Of a stretch of 64,000 nt of DNA, positions 46,867-54,835 are shown in pieces. The stretch is taken from contig SVGY01000003.1 in assembly GCA_015056145.1 (NCBI GenBank), positions 62,001 to 126,000 of the forward strand, given 5' to 3'. The position numbers were made by a program, and so were the translations under genes. Positions within the stretch are counted from its first letter, which is position 1, and the number at the start of each line of letters is the position of its first letter. The notes below the pieces were generated by a model. That model did not search any database. It was not told where the DNA came from and saw only the letters and a program-made list of their open reading frames with translations. The stretch comes from Clostridiales bacterium (GTDB lineage Bacteria > Bacillota > Clostridia > Christensenellales > Aristaeellaceae).

Positions 46867-47904
46867 TCACCGCTTTTTGTTGGCCTTGCTGAATTTGGAA
46901 ATTTCGATGAAAAGACGTTTTTTGGAGGCCAGATAGCCTTCAGAATCTTCCGCATAGGCGTTTTCCTTCATCAGTCGCTGGTAGGACTGCCAGCGGTCCT
47001 GTGAAAGGGCTCCGCTTTGAAGCGACGCCTTTACAGCGCAGCCAGGCTCCGACTGGTGGGTGCAGTCCCGGAAACGGCAGGAAGAAAACAATTCTTCGAT
47101 ATCCGCAAAAGTGGAGGAAATACCCTCGGAGGAATCCCACATACCAAGCTCACGCATGCCCGGGGTGTCGATAACCATGGCACCGGAGGGCAGCATGAAC
47201 ATCTCCCGGTGGGTGGTGGTGTGGTGGCCTTTGTCATCGTTTCGGAGGCCTCCGGTTTGAAGAAGCTCCTCGCCTAAAAGCCGGTTGATGAGGGTGGATT
47301 TGCCGACGCCTGAGGAGCCAAGAAAGGCTACGGTTCTGCCCGGGGTCAGGCGGGGAAGAAGCTGGGCGACACCGTCATCCGCAAGGGAGGAAGTGAGGAG
47401 GATTGTTGCCCCTGAGGCAATGGATTCCACCTCCAGCATTTTCAGCCGGGGGTCATCGCACAGATCGGCTTTGGTGAGCACCACAACGGGTTCTGCGCCG
47501 CTGGACCATGCAGCGGAGAGATAGCGTTCCAGCCTGCGGAGGTTGAAATCATTATTGATGGACATGCACAGAAACAGAGTGTCGATATTGGCTGCCACGG
47601 CCTGTTCACTGTGGGTGTTGCCAGATGCTTTGCGGATAAAGACGCTCTGCCTTGGCAAAACGTGATGAATGATACCGTTTTCGTCCACCATTACATAGTC
47701 GCCCACGGTGGGAAAATCTGACGGGGTAAGGGTTTCATGCAGGAATTTGCCGGAAACCTGGGCATTTTCGCTGCCCTTTGATGAGTGAATGCGGTACAGG
47801 CCCCGCTGCTGCGCTGTGATGCGTGCGGGAATCAGGGGAGCATATTGCTCTGCCAGACCCTGAAAGCGGGGTGGCAGTATGAAAGGGGTATGGATGAAAA
47901 TCAC
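46867..47904 (-). CDS. rsgA: ribosome small-subunit-dependent GTPase RsgA
   Basis: A 345-residue circularly permuted GTPase that assists 30S maturation. An N-terminal OB-like domain precedes the permuted G motifs: the G4 LTKADLC near 145, G1 GSSGVGKST near 196, G2 GHHTTTHRE near 226 and G3 DTPGMRELG near 245. A zinc-binding end CRFRDCTHQSEPGC lies near 275-288. The GTG start overlaps the stop of the upstream exporter gene as GTGA, so translation is probably coupled and both genes share a transcript. Confidence 0.94.
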   Translation of the reverse strand: MIFIHTPFILPPRFQGLAEQYAPLIPARITAQQRGLYRIHSSKGSENAQVSGKFLHETLTPSDFPTVGDYVMVDENGIIHHVLPRQSVFIRKASGNTHSEQAVAANIDTLFLCMSINNDFNLRRLERYLSAAWSSGAEPVVVLTKADLCDDPRLKMLEVESIASGATILLTSSLADDGVAQLLPRLTPGRTVAFLGSSGVGKSTLINRLLGEELLQTGGLRNDDKGHHTTTHREMFMLPSGAMVIDTPGMRELGMWDSSEGISSTFADIEELFSSCRFRDCTHQSEPGCAVKASLQSGALSQDRWQSYQRLMKENAYAEDSEGYLASKKRLFIEISKFSKANKKR

Positions 47905-49208
47905 TCCTTGTTGGATTTGGGTTCCAGGGAAAGAATGGCTTTGTCATGGCGGAAGATCAGGCAGGTGATCACACCAAAGAAGCCCAGCAGCAGGAACAGG
48001 AAAGCTGCGCCACTTCCCTTGCCGCTGCCGAAGAGGCGGCACAGCAGACTGCCGGGGCCCTGGCGAGCCATGAGGGGCTCAAATACATGATCTACCAAAG
48101 AACCGCCTATGCCATAGCCGATGGGAATGGTGAAAAACTGAAAGGTGTTGCGAACGGAGTAGACCCTGCCCTGCAGAGTAAGGGGAATTCGGCTGCGCAT
48201 AACGGTATCCAGATTGGCATTCATCAGGGGAATGAAGATCCAACCCAGGAATGCGCCGATACACCACACGGGAAGGCTTTGTCCAAGGGCGAGAAAGAAG
48301 TTTTCCGTGCTCATGGAGACAAGCAGCGTGTTGCAGATGATTTTAATCCGGCTTTTGGGTTTGGGTAAGCCGGAAGCCAGTATACTCCCCAGCAGAAGGG
48401 TGACGCCAGTGACGGTGTTGAGTATCCCGTAAGCGGTCTCGCTGCCTCCGCCCCGGGTGAGTACCATAGCGGGAAGAGCGGCATTGTAGATGGATGCAGT
48501 CAGATTGATGGCGGCCAGAAACAGGATCAGGTGAAAAATGCCTTTTTCTTTTTTGAGGTATTGGAGGCCAATTTTTGCAGCCTTCAGAACCGGTTCTTTT
48601 GTGCCCGAGGTTTGACCTGCATCTGGAAGCTTTATGAAACAAAGCAGCACAAAGAAGGCCGTCCCGAAGGTCAGCAGATCGAAAAGAAAGACAAATTCGA
48701 CACCGGCAAGAGCCATAAGCGCAGATGCACAGACCGGGGTGATGATATTCACCAGCGAACCGCCGAAAGAACGCAGGCTGCTGGCCTGCGGGTAACGCTC
48801 CTTTGGGGTGAGAAGGGTGGATGCCACGTCCGAGGCGGGTTGCTGCACGGTGTTCATCAGGCCGCTGAAGGCGTTCAGCAGATACAGATGCCAGATCTTC
48901 AGCGCCGAGAGGAAGTACAGCAGGGCAATGATCACAGTGCCGAGGGCTGCAAGGGCATCGCATACCAGCATGACGGTTTTTTTGTTCCAGCGGTCGCTGA
49001 GGGCTCCGGCGAGGATGCTCATGAGGATATAGGGCGCATAGGAGCACACTGAAAGCAACGCTGTGGAAAGGGCTGAGCCGGTTTGACGGTAGCTCCAGAG
49101 GATGAGCGCAAAGGAGGTCATGGAGCTGCCAAGGGACGAAAAGGTCTGTGTGAGCCAGAGCAGAAGGAAGTCCTTCATGCCGGTGAATTTTTTGAAATAG
49201 CGATTCAT
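47901..49208 (-). CDS. MFS efflux transporter (macrolide-efflux-like)
   Basis: A 435-residue major facilitator with about 12 hydrophobic helices and the motif A-like loop LAGALSDRWNKKTVM near residues 66-80. The overall pattern, including FSSLGSSMTSFALILW at the N terminus, resembles MefA-type exporters and Firmicute MFS proteins annotated as macrolide or unknown-drug efflux. The substrate is not predictable from this. The ribosome site AAAGGAGC, 10 nt before the ATG, lies in the 3' arm of a predicted hairpin, and a leader peptide precedes the gene, as in inducible resistance genes. It is coupled to rsgA downstream. Confidence 0.85.
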   Translation of the reverse strand: MNRYFKKFTGMKDFLLLWLTQTFSSLGSSMTSFALILWSYRQTGSALSTALLSVCSYAPYILMSILAGALSDRWNKKTVMLVCDALAALGTVIIALLYFLSALKIWHLYLLNAFSGLMNTVQQPASDVASTLLTPKERYPQASSLRSFGGSLVNIITPVCASALMALAGVEFVFLFDLLTFGTAFFVLLCFIKLPDAGQTSGTKEPVLKAAKIGLQYLKKEKGIFHLILFLAAINLTASIYNAALPAMVLTRGGGSETAYGILNTVTGVTLLLGSILASGLPKPKSRIKIICNTLLVSMSTENFFLALGQSLPVWCIGAFLGWIFIPLMNANLDTVMRSRIPLTLQGRVYSVRNTFQFFTIPIGYGIGGSLVDHVFEPLMARQGPGSLLCRLFGSGKGSGAAFLFLLLGFFGVITCLIFRHDKAILSLEPKSNKE

Positions 49209-49213
49209 GGTGA

Positions 49214-49315
49214 CTTTGCTCCTTTAGATTTATTGTGTTTACGGGGCGTTTGAGCAAAGCCAGTTACGGACGGAATAAGTTACTCCATGCAAATCGTCCG
49301 GCAGGCTTTGCATGG
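49214..49315 (-). promoter_or_regulatory. predicted translational attenuator controlling the MFS exporter
   Basis: Minus-strand segments A (49315-49304, CCATGCAAAGCC), B (49292-49284, TTTGCATGG), C (49261-49252, GGCTTTGCTC) and D (49221-49214, GAGCAAAG) form three alternative perfect stems: A with B (9 bp), A with C (8 bp) and C with D (8 bp). D contains the ribosome site of the exporter. A and B lie inside the leader peptide reading frame. With A:B and C:D formed the site is hidden; with A:C it is free. No U tract follows D, so control would be on translation. Confidence 0.72.
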
Positions 49316-49339
49316 ATGGGAAACAATGGCGAGAATCAT
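49280..49339 (-). CDS. 19-residue leader peptide upstream of the MFS exporter
   Basis: The minus-strand frame reads MILAIVSHPCKACRTICME and stops. It has a strong ribosome site, AAAGGAGG, 7 nt before the ATG, and starts about 40 nt after a good promoter. The peptide has a hydrophobic start and three cysteines. Its coding sequence contains segments A and B of the predicted attenuator, so ribosome position on it would decide which RNA stem forms. It is far too short for ordinary gene finders. Confidence 0.75.
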   Translation of the reverse strand: MILAIVSHPCKACRTICME

Positions 49340-49386
49340 GGTGATTACCTCCTTTGAGGAAGGGGATTGAGCCCTTTATTGTGTAA

Positions 49387-49416
49387 AGTATAGGGCCGGA
49401 GGTGCTGTAAAGTCAA
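49387..49416 (-). promoter_or_regulatory. promoter of the leader peptide-exporter-rsgA operon
   Basis: TTGACT (49416-49411), 18-nt spacer, TATACT (49392-49387) on the minus strand. Transcription would start near 49380 and give a leader of about 170 nt before the exporter. Confidence 0.8.
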
Positions 49417-49433
49417 GGTTTTACAGAAAAAGT

Positions 49434-49465
49434 AGAAAAATGGGCCGGACGCTAAGGCCCGGCCC
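49434..49465 (-). terminator. terminator of the sugar ABC importer operon
   Basis: A 7-bp GC stem (49465-49459, CCGGCCC arm, with 49448-49442, GGGCCGG arm), followed on the minus strand by ATTTTTCT, 25 nt after the permease stop. Confidence 0.82.
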
Positions 49466-49489
49466 TGTGTAAAAGGAGGAAAGGACGGA

Positions 49490-51949
49490 TTATTCTTTTT
49501 CCAGAACGGTTTCTTCCGGCGCGGCTTTTTTCTTGCTGGCAAAGAGCTTGGAGAAGTTGATTTTGCCACGGTTGGAAAGAACCACGCTCTGCAGGAGAAT
49601 GAAGAAGCAGAGCATTGCGCCGGTGGTGATGGTCTGCCACCAGGGGTCACGAAGGCCGGAGGTAACAACGATCTTCTTGATGGTGCTGAGGGTAAGCACG
49701 CCGAAGAAAGTGCCCGCCACGTTGCCCACGCCGCCGGTAAGCAGCGTACCGCCAATGATGGAGGAGGCGATAGCATTCATTTCTGCGCCGGCTGCATTGG
49801 TAGCATTGCCTGCGCCAACTCTCAGCAGAAGAACAAAACCTGCGATGCCGGCGAGAAGGCCGCTGATGACATAGCCAAAGAAACGGGTCAGCTTAACGTT
49901 TACGCCCAGCATAAGCGCACTCTGGCTGTTGCCGCCGATGGCATAAAGGTTACGGCCGAAGCGGGTGTAACGCAGCATAAGGAAAATCAGCACTACAATA
50001 ACCAGTGCCACGATAACACCGATATCCATTTTTGCGGGGATCAGGTTGCCGTTTTTGGCATGATGTCCCAGCCATGGAATCAAAATTCGGGAACTCTTGA
50101 GGGCTTTGAAAGCGGCATTTGCAACATTATGGGGTTTGCTGCTGACAATGGTAATCATACCCCGTGCAAAGAACATGCCTGCAAGGGTAATGATGAAGGG
50201 CTGGATTTTCAGGTAAGAAATCAGGAGACCATGTACTACGCCAAAAAGCAAACCAATTCCTATCGCCATCAGTATGGCAACGTAAAGATTGCCGCCCGGG
50301 CTGTCGAGGTATACTGCGCAGCACATAACCACAAGAGCGCTGATGGCACCGACAGAGATATCGATACCGCCACTGATCATAATGATGGTAAGGCCGCAGG
50401 CAATAATAATCAGGGATGCATTTTCGTTGAGCATGTCAAAGATATTTTGAGGCTTGAGGAAAGCACCACCCCAGATCAACATGGCTGCAACATACATCAC
50501 GAAAAAGATGCAGATGGTGATGGTGAGCAGAAGCTGGGAATCGGTCAGAGGCTCTCTGCGCTTGAGAGTACGATTGTTAGTTATCTTGTTCCAGAGCTTG
50601 CCAAGGAATTCCTTGACCACGGGAGAAGCAAGAACCACCAGCAGAATAATGACCAGCGCCTTGTATGCTTTAATGGCGGTAGACGACACCTTCATGGCAT
50701 AGAGGGTGATGGTAAGAGCCTGAATGGTGTAGGCACCCAGAATGGAACCGGAAATTTTGAACTTGCCGCCGCTGAGGGCATTGCCGCCGATGGCAACAGC
50801 AAGAATGGCATCCATTTCGATGTCCAGAAGGATGGTTTCGTGGTTGATGAGACCCATACGGCTTACGCTGATACAACCTGCAATACCTACACAGAAGCCC
50901 AGAATAATGAAAGACAGCAGTTTGATGCCCACGGTGTTGATGCCGTTGAGGCGTGAGGCTTTCTGATTGATGCCTACGGCCTGAGTAAGAGTGCTCAGGG
51001 TGGTGAAGCGGAACAGCAGGCCGAATAGGCATATGCAGATGATTACAATGAAGATTGGAGTGGGAAGCGGGACATTTGGAATGTTGGTACCCATAGCCTT
51101 AACCATGGCATTTTCGATGGTGGGAGTTGCACCACCGTTGATCCAATAGGCAATGGATCGACCGCAGGTATACAGGATCAGGGTTGCAATCATGGGCTGA
51201 ATATTGAATACCGATACCAGCGTACCATTGAAAGCACCGAATATCATTGCAACCAGACAGCTTGCAAGGATGGCAAGAATGAAGACGCCTGCATTGATTG
51301 TGGCTGCGCTTTTGAGGATTTTTACAAAAACGCTTCCACCGATTGCAGCCGCTGCGCCGACACTGATATCCTGTCCTCCGGAAGCGGCAGTGACAAGAGT
51401 CATACCGATCGCAAGAATTGCCAGTTCGGAAGCATTGTTGAGGATGGTGATGAGATTTCCTGTGAATACCATATATCCATCGTTATTGGTTGCTTTTGTG
51501 ATGGAGAAAAAGCTGGGATCACGGATGAGGTTGAAAAGGAGCAGCGCCAGGATAGCAATGACAGGAATAAGCAACTGAGTGTTTTCCGAAAACCAGCGCT
51601 TCATTTTGATGCGGAATTCGGCAAACCAATGTTTGACTTTTTCGGGTAGTGTAACAAACCAATGTTTGATTTTGCCGGGCAAATGAATAAACCATTGCTT
51701 GGATTTTTTTGCGCCTTCAGTAAACCAATGTTTGACTTTTTCGGGTAGTGTAACAAACCAATGTTTGATTTTGCCGGGCAAATGAATAAACCATTGCTTG
51801 GATTTTTTTGCGCCTTCAGTAAACCAATGTTTGACTTTTTCGGGTAGTGTAACAAACCAATGTTTGATTTTGCCGGGCAAATGAATAAACCATTGCTTGG
51901 ATTTTTTTGCGCCTTCAGTAAACCAGCGTTTAAACTTGTTGGAAGCCAT
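49490..51949 (-). CDS. fused double permease of a sugar ABC importer with an 11-residue-repeat N-terminal extension
   Basis: An 819-residue protein. Residues 1-120 are a positively charged amphipathic extension made of 11-residue units ending in K-x-W-F. Residues about 125-460 and 480-800 are two complete RbsC/YtfT-YjfF-type permease domains with about ten helices each; both halves contain the family motif around GGxDISVGA (GGQDISVGA near 195, GGIDISVGA near 540) and a GGNALSGG or GGTLLTGG stretch. Normally the two are separate proteins, as in the E. coli ytfT/yjfF galactofuranose transporter. The start forms TAATG with the ATPase stop, so it is translationally coupled. The C-terminal tail is charged and lies inside the cell. 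Confidence 0.9.
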   Translation of the reverse strand: MASNKFKRWFTEGAKKSKQWFIHLPGKIKHWFVTLPEKVKHWFTEGAKKSKQWFIHLPGKIKHWFVTLPEKVKHWFTEGAKKSKQWFIHLPGKIKHWFVTLPEKVKHWFAEFRIKMKRWFSENTQLLIPVIAILALLLFNLIRDPSFFSITKATNNDGYMVFTGNLITILNNASELAILAIGMTLVTAASGGQDISVGAAAAIGGSVFVKILKSAATINAGVFILAILASCLVAMIFGAFNGTLVSVFNIQPMIATLILYTCGRSIAYWINGGATPTIENAMVKAMGTNIPNVPLPTPIFIVIICICLFGLLFRFTTLSTLTQAVGINQKASRLNGINTVGIKLLSFIILGFCVGIAGCISVSRMGLINHETILLDIEMDAILAVAIGGNALSGGKFKISGSILGAYTIQALTITLYAMKVSSTAIKAYKALVIILLVVLASPVVKEFLGKLWNKITNNRTLKRREPLTDSQLLLTITICIFFVMYVAAMLIWGGAFLKPQNIFDMLNENASLIIIACGLTIIMISGGIDISVGAISALVVMCCAVYLDSPGGNLYVAILMAIGIGLLFGVVHGLLISYLKIQPFIITLAGMFFARGMITIVSSKPHNVANAAFKALKSSRILIPWLGHHAKNGNLIPAKMDIGVIVALVIVVLIFLMLRYTRFGRNLYAIGGNSQSALMLGVNVKLTRFFGYVISGLLAGIAGFVLLLRVGAGNATNAAGAEMNAIASSIIGGTLLTGGVGNVAGTFFGVLTLSTIKKIVVTSGLRDPWWQTITTGAMLCFFILLQSVVLSNRGKINFSKLFASKKKAAPEETVLEKE
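51623..51919 (-). repeat. three identical 99-bp tandem repeats
   Basis: Copies at 51919-51821, 51820-51722 and 51721-51623 appear identical at every base by eye. Each encodes 33 residues made of three 11-residue subunits (TEGAKKSKQWF, IHLPGKIKHWF, VTLPEKVKHWF). Flanking sequence encodes two further diverged 11-mers, MASNKFKRWF and AEFRIKMKRWF. Perfect identity indicates recent expansion, and the unit length keeps the frame. Confidence 0.95.
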
Positions 51950-53457
51950 TATTCCTCACCTCCTGCAATGGTTTTCATGATGGTGGCCTGGGTGACGTCC
52001 CGCCCTGCCAGCTCGCCTACGATTTTGCGGTCACGCATAACGATGAGGCGGGAGCAGGTGCGGACCATTTCCTCGATTTCGGAGGAGATGAAGGTGACGC
52101 TGACGCCTTCCTCGGCAAGCTTGAGAACCAGTTTCTGGATTTCTACCTTGGTGCCGATGTCAATGCCACGGGTGGGCTCGTCCAGAATGAGGTATTCCGG
52201 ATGGGTAAGCAGCCAACGGGCCAGAATGACCTTCTGCTGATTGCCGCCGGAAAGGGACTTGATGGGGGTGTCCAGAGAAGCGGTTTTGATGGAGAGGGCT
52301 TCTACATATTCCTGGGCAAAGGCCTCTGCTTCCTTGCGGGAGAAGGGGCGGAAGAAGCCCTTCATGACCTGCAGGGCGATGATGATGTTTTCCCTGACGG
52401 ACAGGTCGGCAATGATGCCGTCCCGCTTGCGGTCTTCTGCAAGGTAGGCAATGCCACGCTTCATGGCATGGATGGGTTTCTGGATTTTGACGGGCTTGCC
52501 GTTTACCTGCACATTGCCGCCGGTGACACGGTCGGCACCGAAGATGGCACGGACGCTTTCGCTGCGGCCGGAACCAAGCAGACCGGTGAAACCGTTTACT
52601 TCGCCCCTGGCAATGGAAAAATCGAAAGGATTGGTACAGTCTGCGCTGGAAAGGCCGGTGGCCTCGTATACGGGAGGCAGAGATTCGTCGGGGACAAAGG
52701 GTTTCTTATCCATATCGGTAAGGTCGTTGAGTTCCTTGCCCATCATTTTGGCTACCAGCTCTACCTGGGGCAGGTTTTCGATTTCGTATTCGCCTACCAG
52801 TTCGCCGTTGCGCAAAACGGTGATGCGGTCGCAGACTTCGTAAACCTGCTCAAGGAAATGGGTTACAAAGATGATGCCAACACCCTGCTCTCTCAGGCTG
52901 CGCATGAGGGAGAAAAGCATTTCGACTTCGTTATCATCCAGGGAGGAGGTGGGCTCATCCAGGATAAGAACCTTGCATTCCATGTCCACGGCCCGGGCGA
53001 TGGCGACCATCTGCTGCACCGCAAGGGAACAGCTGCCCAACTGCTGCTTGGGGCGGGCGGGAATGCCCAGCTTTTCAAGCAGCTTGCCAGCTTCCCTTTC
53101 TCTTAGGCTCCAACTGACTAAAGCGCCTTTGCCACGGCTGATGTAGATGTTTTCCGCAACAGTTAAATTGGGGCAAAGGGTGATTTCCTGATAAACGGTA
53201 CTGATGCCGTTTTTCTGGGCATCCTGAGGAGAATGGATGGCGATCTCTTCCGGATTGTCATCGATAAAAATCTGACCGGAATCCTTGCTGTATACGCCGG
53301 TCAGGATCTTGATCAGCGTGGATTTTCCGGCGCCGTTTTCGCCCATCAGTGCATGAATTTCTCCCTTGCGGAGGGTGAAATCCACGTTGCTGAGAGCCTT
53401 CACGCCGGGAAATGTTTTGTTGATCCCACGCATGGAAAGGACTACTTCGTTTTGCAT
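51949..53457 (-). CDS. sugar ABC importer ATP-binding protein (RbsA/YtfR-like, two ATPase domains)
   Basis: A 502-residue double ATPase. The first half has Walker A GENGAGKST near residue 39, a degenerate signature CSLAVQQMVAIARA and Walker B VLILDEPTSSLDD. The second half has the degenerate Walker A GLLGSGRSE, usual for RbsA-type proteins, with an intact LSGGNQQKVILARWL signature and LILDEPTRGID. It powers the fused permease. The ATG at 53457 follows GGGAGACAACGCAC; the frame upstream lacks a ribosome site. Its stop overlaps the permease start as TAATG. Confidence 0.93.
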   Translation of the reverse strand: MQNEVVLSMRGINKTFPGVKALSNVDFTLRKGEIHALMGENGAGKSTLIKILTGVYSKDSGQIFIDDNPEEIAIHSPQDAQKNGISTVYQEITLCPNLTVAENIYISRGKGALVSWSLREREAGKLLEKLGIPARPKQQLGSCSLAVQQMVAIARAVDMECKVLILDEPTSSLDDNEVEMLFSLMRSLREQGVGIIFVTHFLEQVYEVCDRITVLRNGELVGEYEIENLPQVELVAKMMGKELNDLTDMDKKPFVPDESLPPVYEATGLSSADCTNPFDFSIARGEVNGFTGLLGSGRSESVRAIFGADRVTGGNVQVNGKPVKIQKPIHAMKRGIAYLAEDRKRDGIIADLSVRENIIIALQVMKGFFRPFSRKEAEAFAQEYVEALSIKTASLDTPIKSLSGGNQQKVILARWLLTHPEYLILDEPTRGIDIGTKVEIQKLVLKLAEEGVSVTFISSEIEEMVRTCSRLIVMRDRKIVGELAGRDVTQATIMKTIAGGEE

Positions 53458-53532
53458 GTGCGTTGTCTCCCTTCGTTCTTCGCCGGGGCGAAGATACGCT
53501 CTGCTCGTTATGCTTTCCTTGTAGACAGGAAA

Positions 53533-53578
53533 GCGCGGTGTGGTTACGCGGAACGCATCCACATAATCCACACCGCGC
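53533..53578 (-). other. intergenic hairpin between the binding protein and ATPase genes
   Basis: A perfect 11-bp stem (53533-53543 GCGCGGTGTGG with 53568-53578) closing a 24-nt loop, without a U tract. In importer operons such hairpins usually protect the upstream binding-protein message or reduce read-through, so that more binding protein than ATPase is made. Confidence 0.65.
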
Positions 53579-53617
53579 ATCCTACTTAGTTAGGATTCAA
53601 TTACGCCGATTCGGTAA

Positions 53618-54583
53618 TTATTCGCCCAGACCGTAGGTTTCTACGTCAGCCTCGGTGATGGTAGCGGCGTCGAAGCCCTTCTCCTCGGAGATAACTTTCT
53701 TATCTTCGGGCAGCTCCAGGGTTTCGCCGGCTTCCAGCTTCTGGATCATGTCGCTGATAACCTGAGCCTGGAAGGGGCTGCACTGACCGTCGTAATTCCA
53801 GTTGCCGGCCAGAACTTCCTTCAGAGCCCACTTGTTGCAGTCGAAACCGATAACGACGACCTTGCCGTCCTTGCCGTGGGTGATGCCGGCATCGTCCAGA
53901 GCGGCAACGGCGCCACGAGCCATACCATCGTTCTCAGCGTAGATGATGTTGAAATCTTCGCCGGAGTTGATGACGGATTCGGTGATCTTCTTGGCTTCAG
54001 CTTCGTCCCAGGTAGCGGTCTGCTGCACAACGATGGACCAGTTCTCGTTGGCGTCAACCTGCTCCTGCAGGGGGTTGGTACGGCCGATCTGAGCATCGGA
54101 GCCCATAGCGCCCTGGATGTGGATGATCTTGTAGGATTCCAGGTTCAGGCTCTTGAGCCATTCAACGGCCAGAACGCCCTGGTTGCGCATGTCGGAAACA
54201 ACAGCAGCCTCGTAGAAGCTGGGGTCGCAATCGATCATACGGTCGAACAGGAAAACCTTGATGCCGGCGTCCTGAGCATCCTGCAGCACGGTGTCCCAGC
54301 CGGTGGTTTCAGCGGCAGAGATGAGCAGGTAGTCAACGCCATCAGTGATGAACTGCTGAGCAGCGGAGAGCTGTTCGTCGTTCTTCAGGCTGTAGAAGGT
54401 GTACACTTCGTAGCCGTTTTCAGCGGTGAAGACAGCTTCAAAGTCCTTAACGTTGGCTTCACGGTAGCCGGATTCGGACGGGGGGTTGTTTACGATACCA
54501 ACCTTGATGGTGTCTGCGCTGGCGGTGATCAGCATGGCGCAGGACATAACCAGAACCAGAGCGATAGCGAGCAGCTTTTTCAT
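53618..54583 (-). CDS. sugar ABC importer substrate-binding protein (YtfQ-like)
   Basis: A 321-residue secreted periplasmic-binding-type protein of the ribose/galactofuranose cluster. A signal peptide ends near ASA (residue 23); there is no lipobox, so in a Gram-positive it must be held near the membrane in some other way. Family stretches are VGIVNNPPSESGYREAN at the start of the mature part (17 residues), AAETTGWD near 90, and IYAENDGMARGA near 205. The YtfQ/galactofuranose group is the nearest family I recall; the actual sugar is unknown. It is the first gene of the importer operon, upstream of an intergenic hairpin. Confidence 0.9.
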   Translation of the reverse strand: MKKLLAIALVLVMSCAMLITASADTIKVGIVNNPPSESGYREANVKDFEAVFTAENGYEVYTFYSLKNDEQLSAAQQFITDGVDYLLISAAETTGWDTVLQDAQDAGIKVFLFDRMIDCDPSFYEAAVVSDMRNQGVLAVEWLKSLNLESYKIIHIQGAMGSDAQIGRTNPLQEQVDANENWSIVVQQTATWDEAEAKKITESVINSGEDFNIIYAENDGMARGAVAALDDAGITHGKDGKVVVIGFDCNKWALKEVLAGNWNYDGQCSPFQAQVISDMIQKLEAGETLELPEDKKVISEEKGFDAATITEADVETYGLGE

Positions 54584-54801
54584 GGGTATTTCCCTCCTGT
54601 TATTCTGGAGGCCGGAAGGTGGTTGTCCCCCCGGCTTCCTTTGTTGATAACAGTGTACCTTTTATTTGGAAAAAATACATTCAAATTCTTTTTATTTTTG
54701 TTGCAACTTTTTTTGAGGTTGCGTTTTTTTATTTTTCAAATGATAATTTTTTTCGAATTTCTGACAGATTCTTTTTTTCTTCATTATTATTGCTTCGGGT
54801 A

Positions 54802-54810
54802 TGATACAAT
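54802..54810 (+). promoter_or_regulatory. extended -10 promoter of the histidine kinase operon
   Basis: TGA-TACAAT at 54802-54810, 25 nt before the start codon, without a clear -35. The 252-nt divergent gap (54584-54835) is very AT-rich in its right half and also holds the importer promoter region, where I see only a weak TACACT box on the minus strand; operator sites for the response regulator are expected here but none could be recognised. Confidence 0.5.
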
Positions 54811-54835
54811 GAAAGGAAGAGAGGAGCATGGGAGC

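Noticed and set aside
51623-51919. 99-bp repeats as a possible CRISPR or mobile element
   Set aside because: They are contiguous, identical and code for an amphipathic peptide array in the permease frame.
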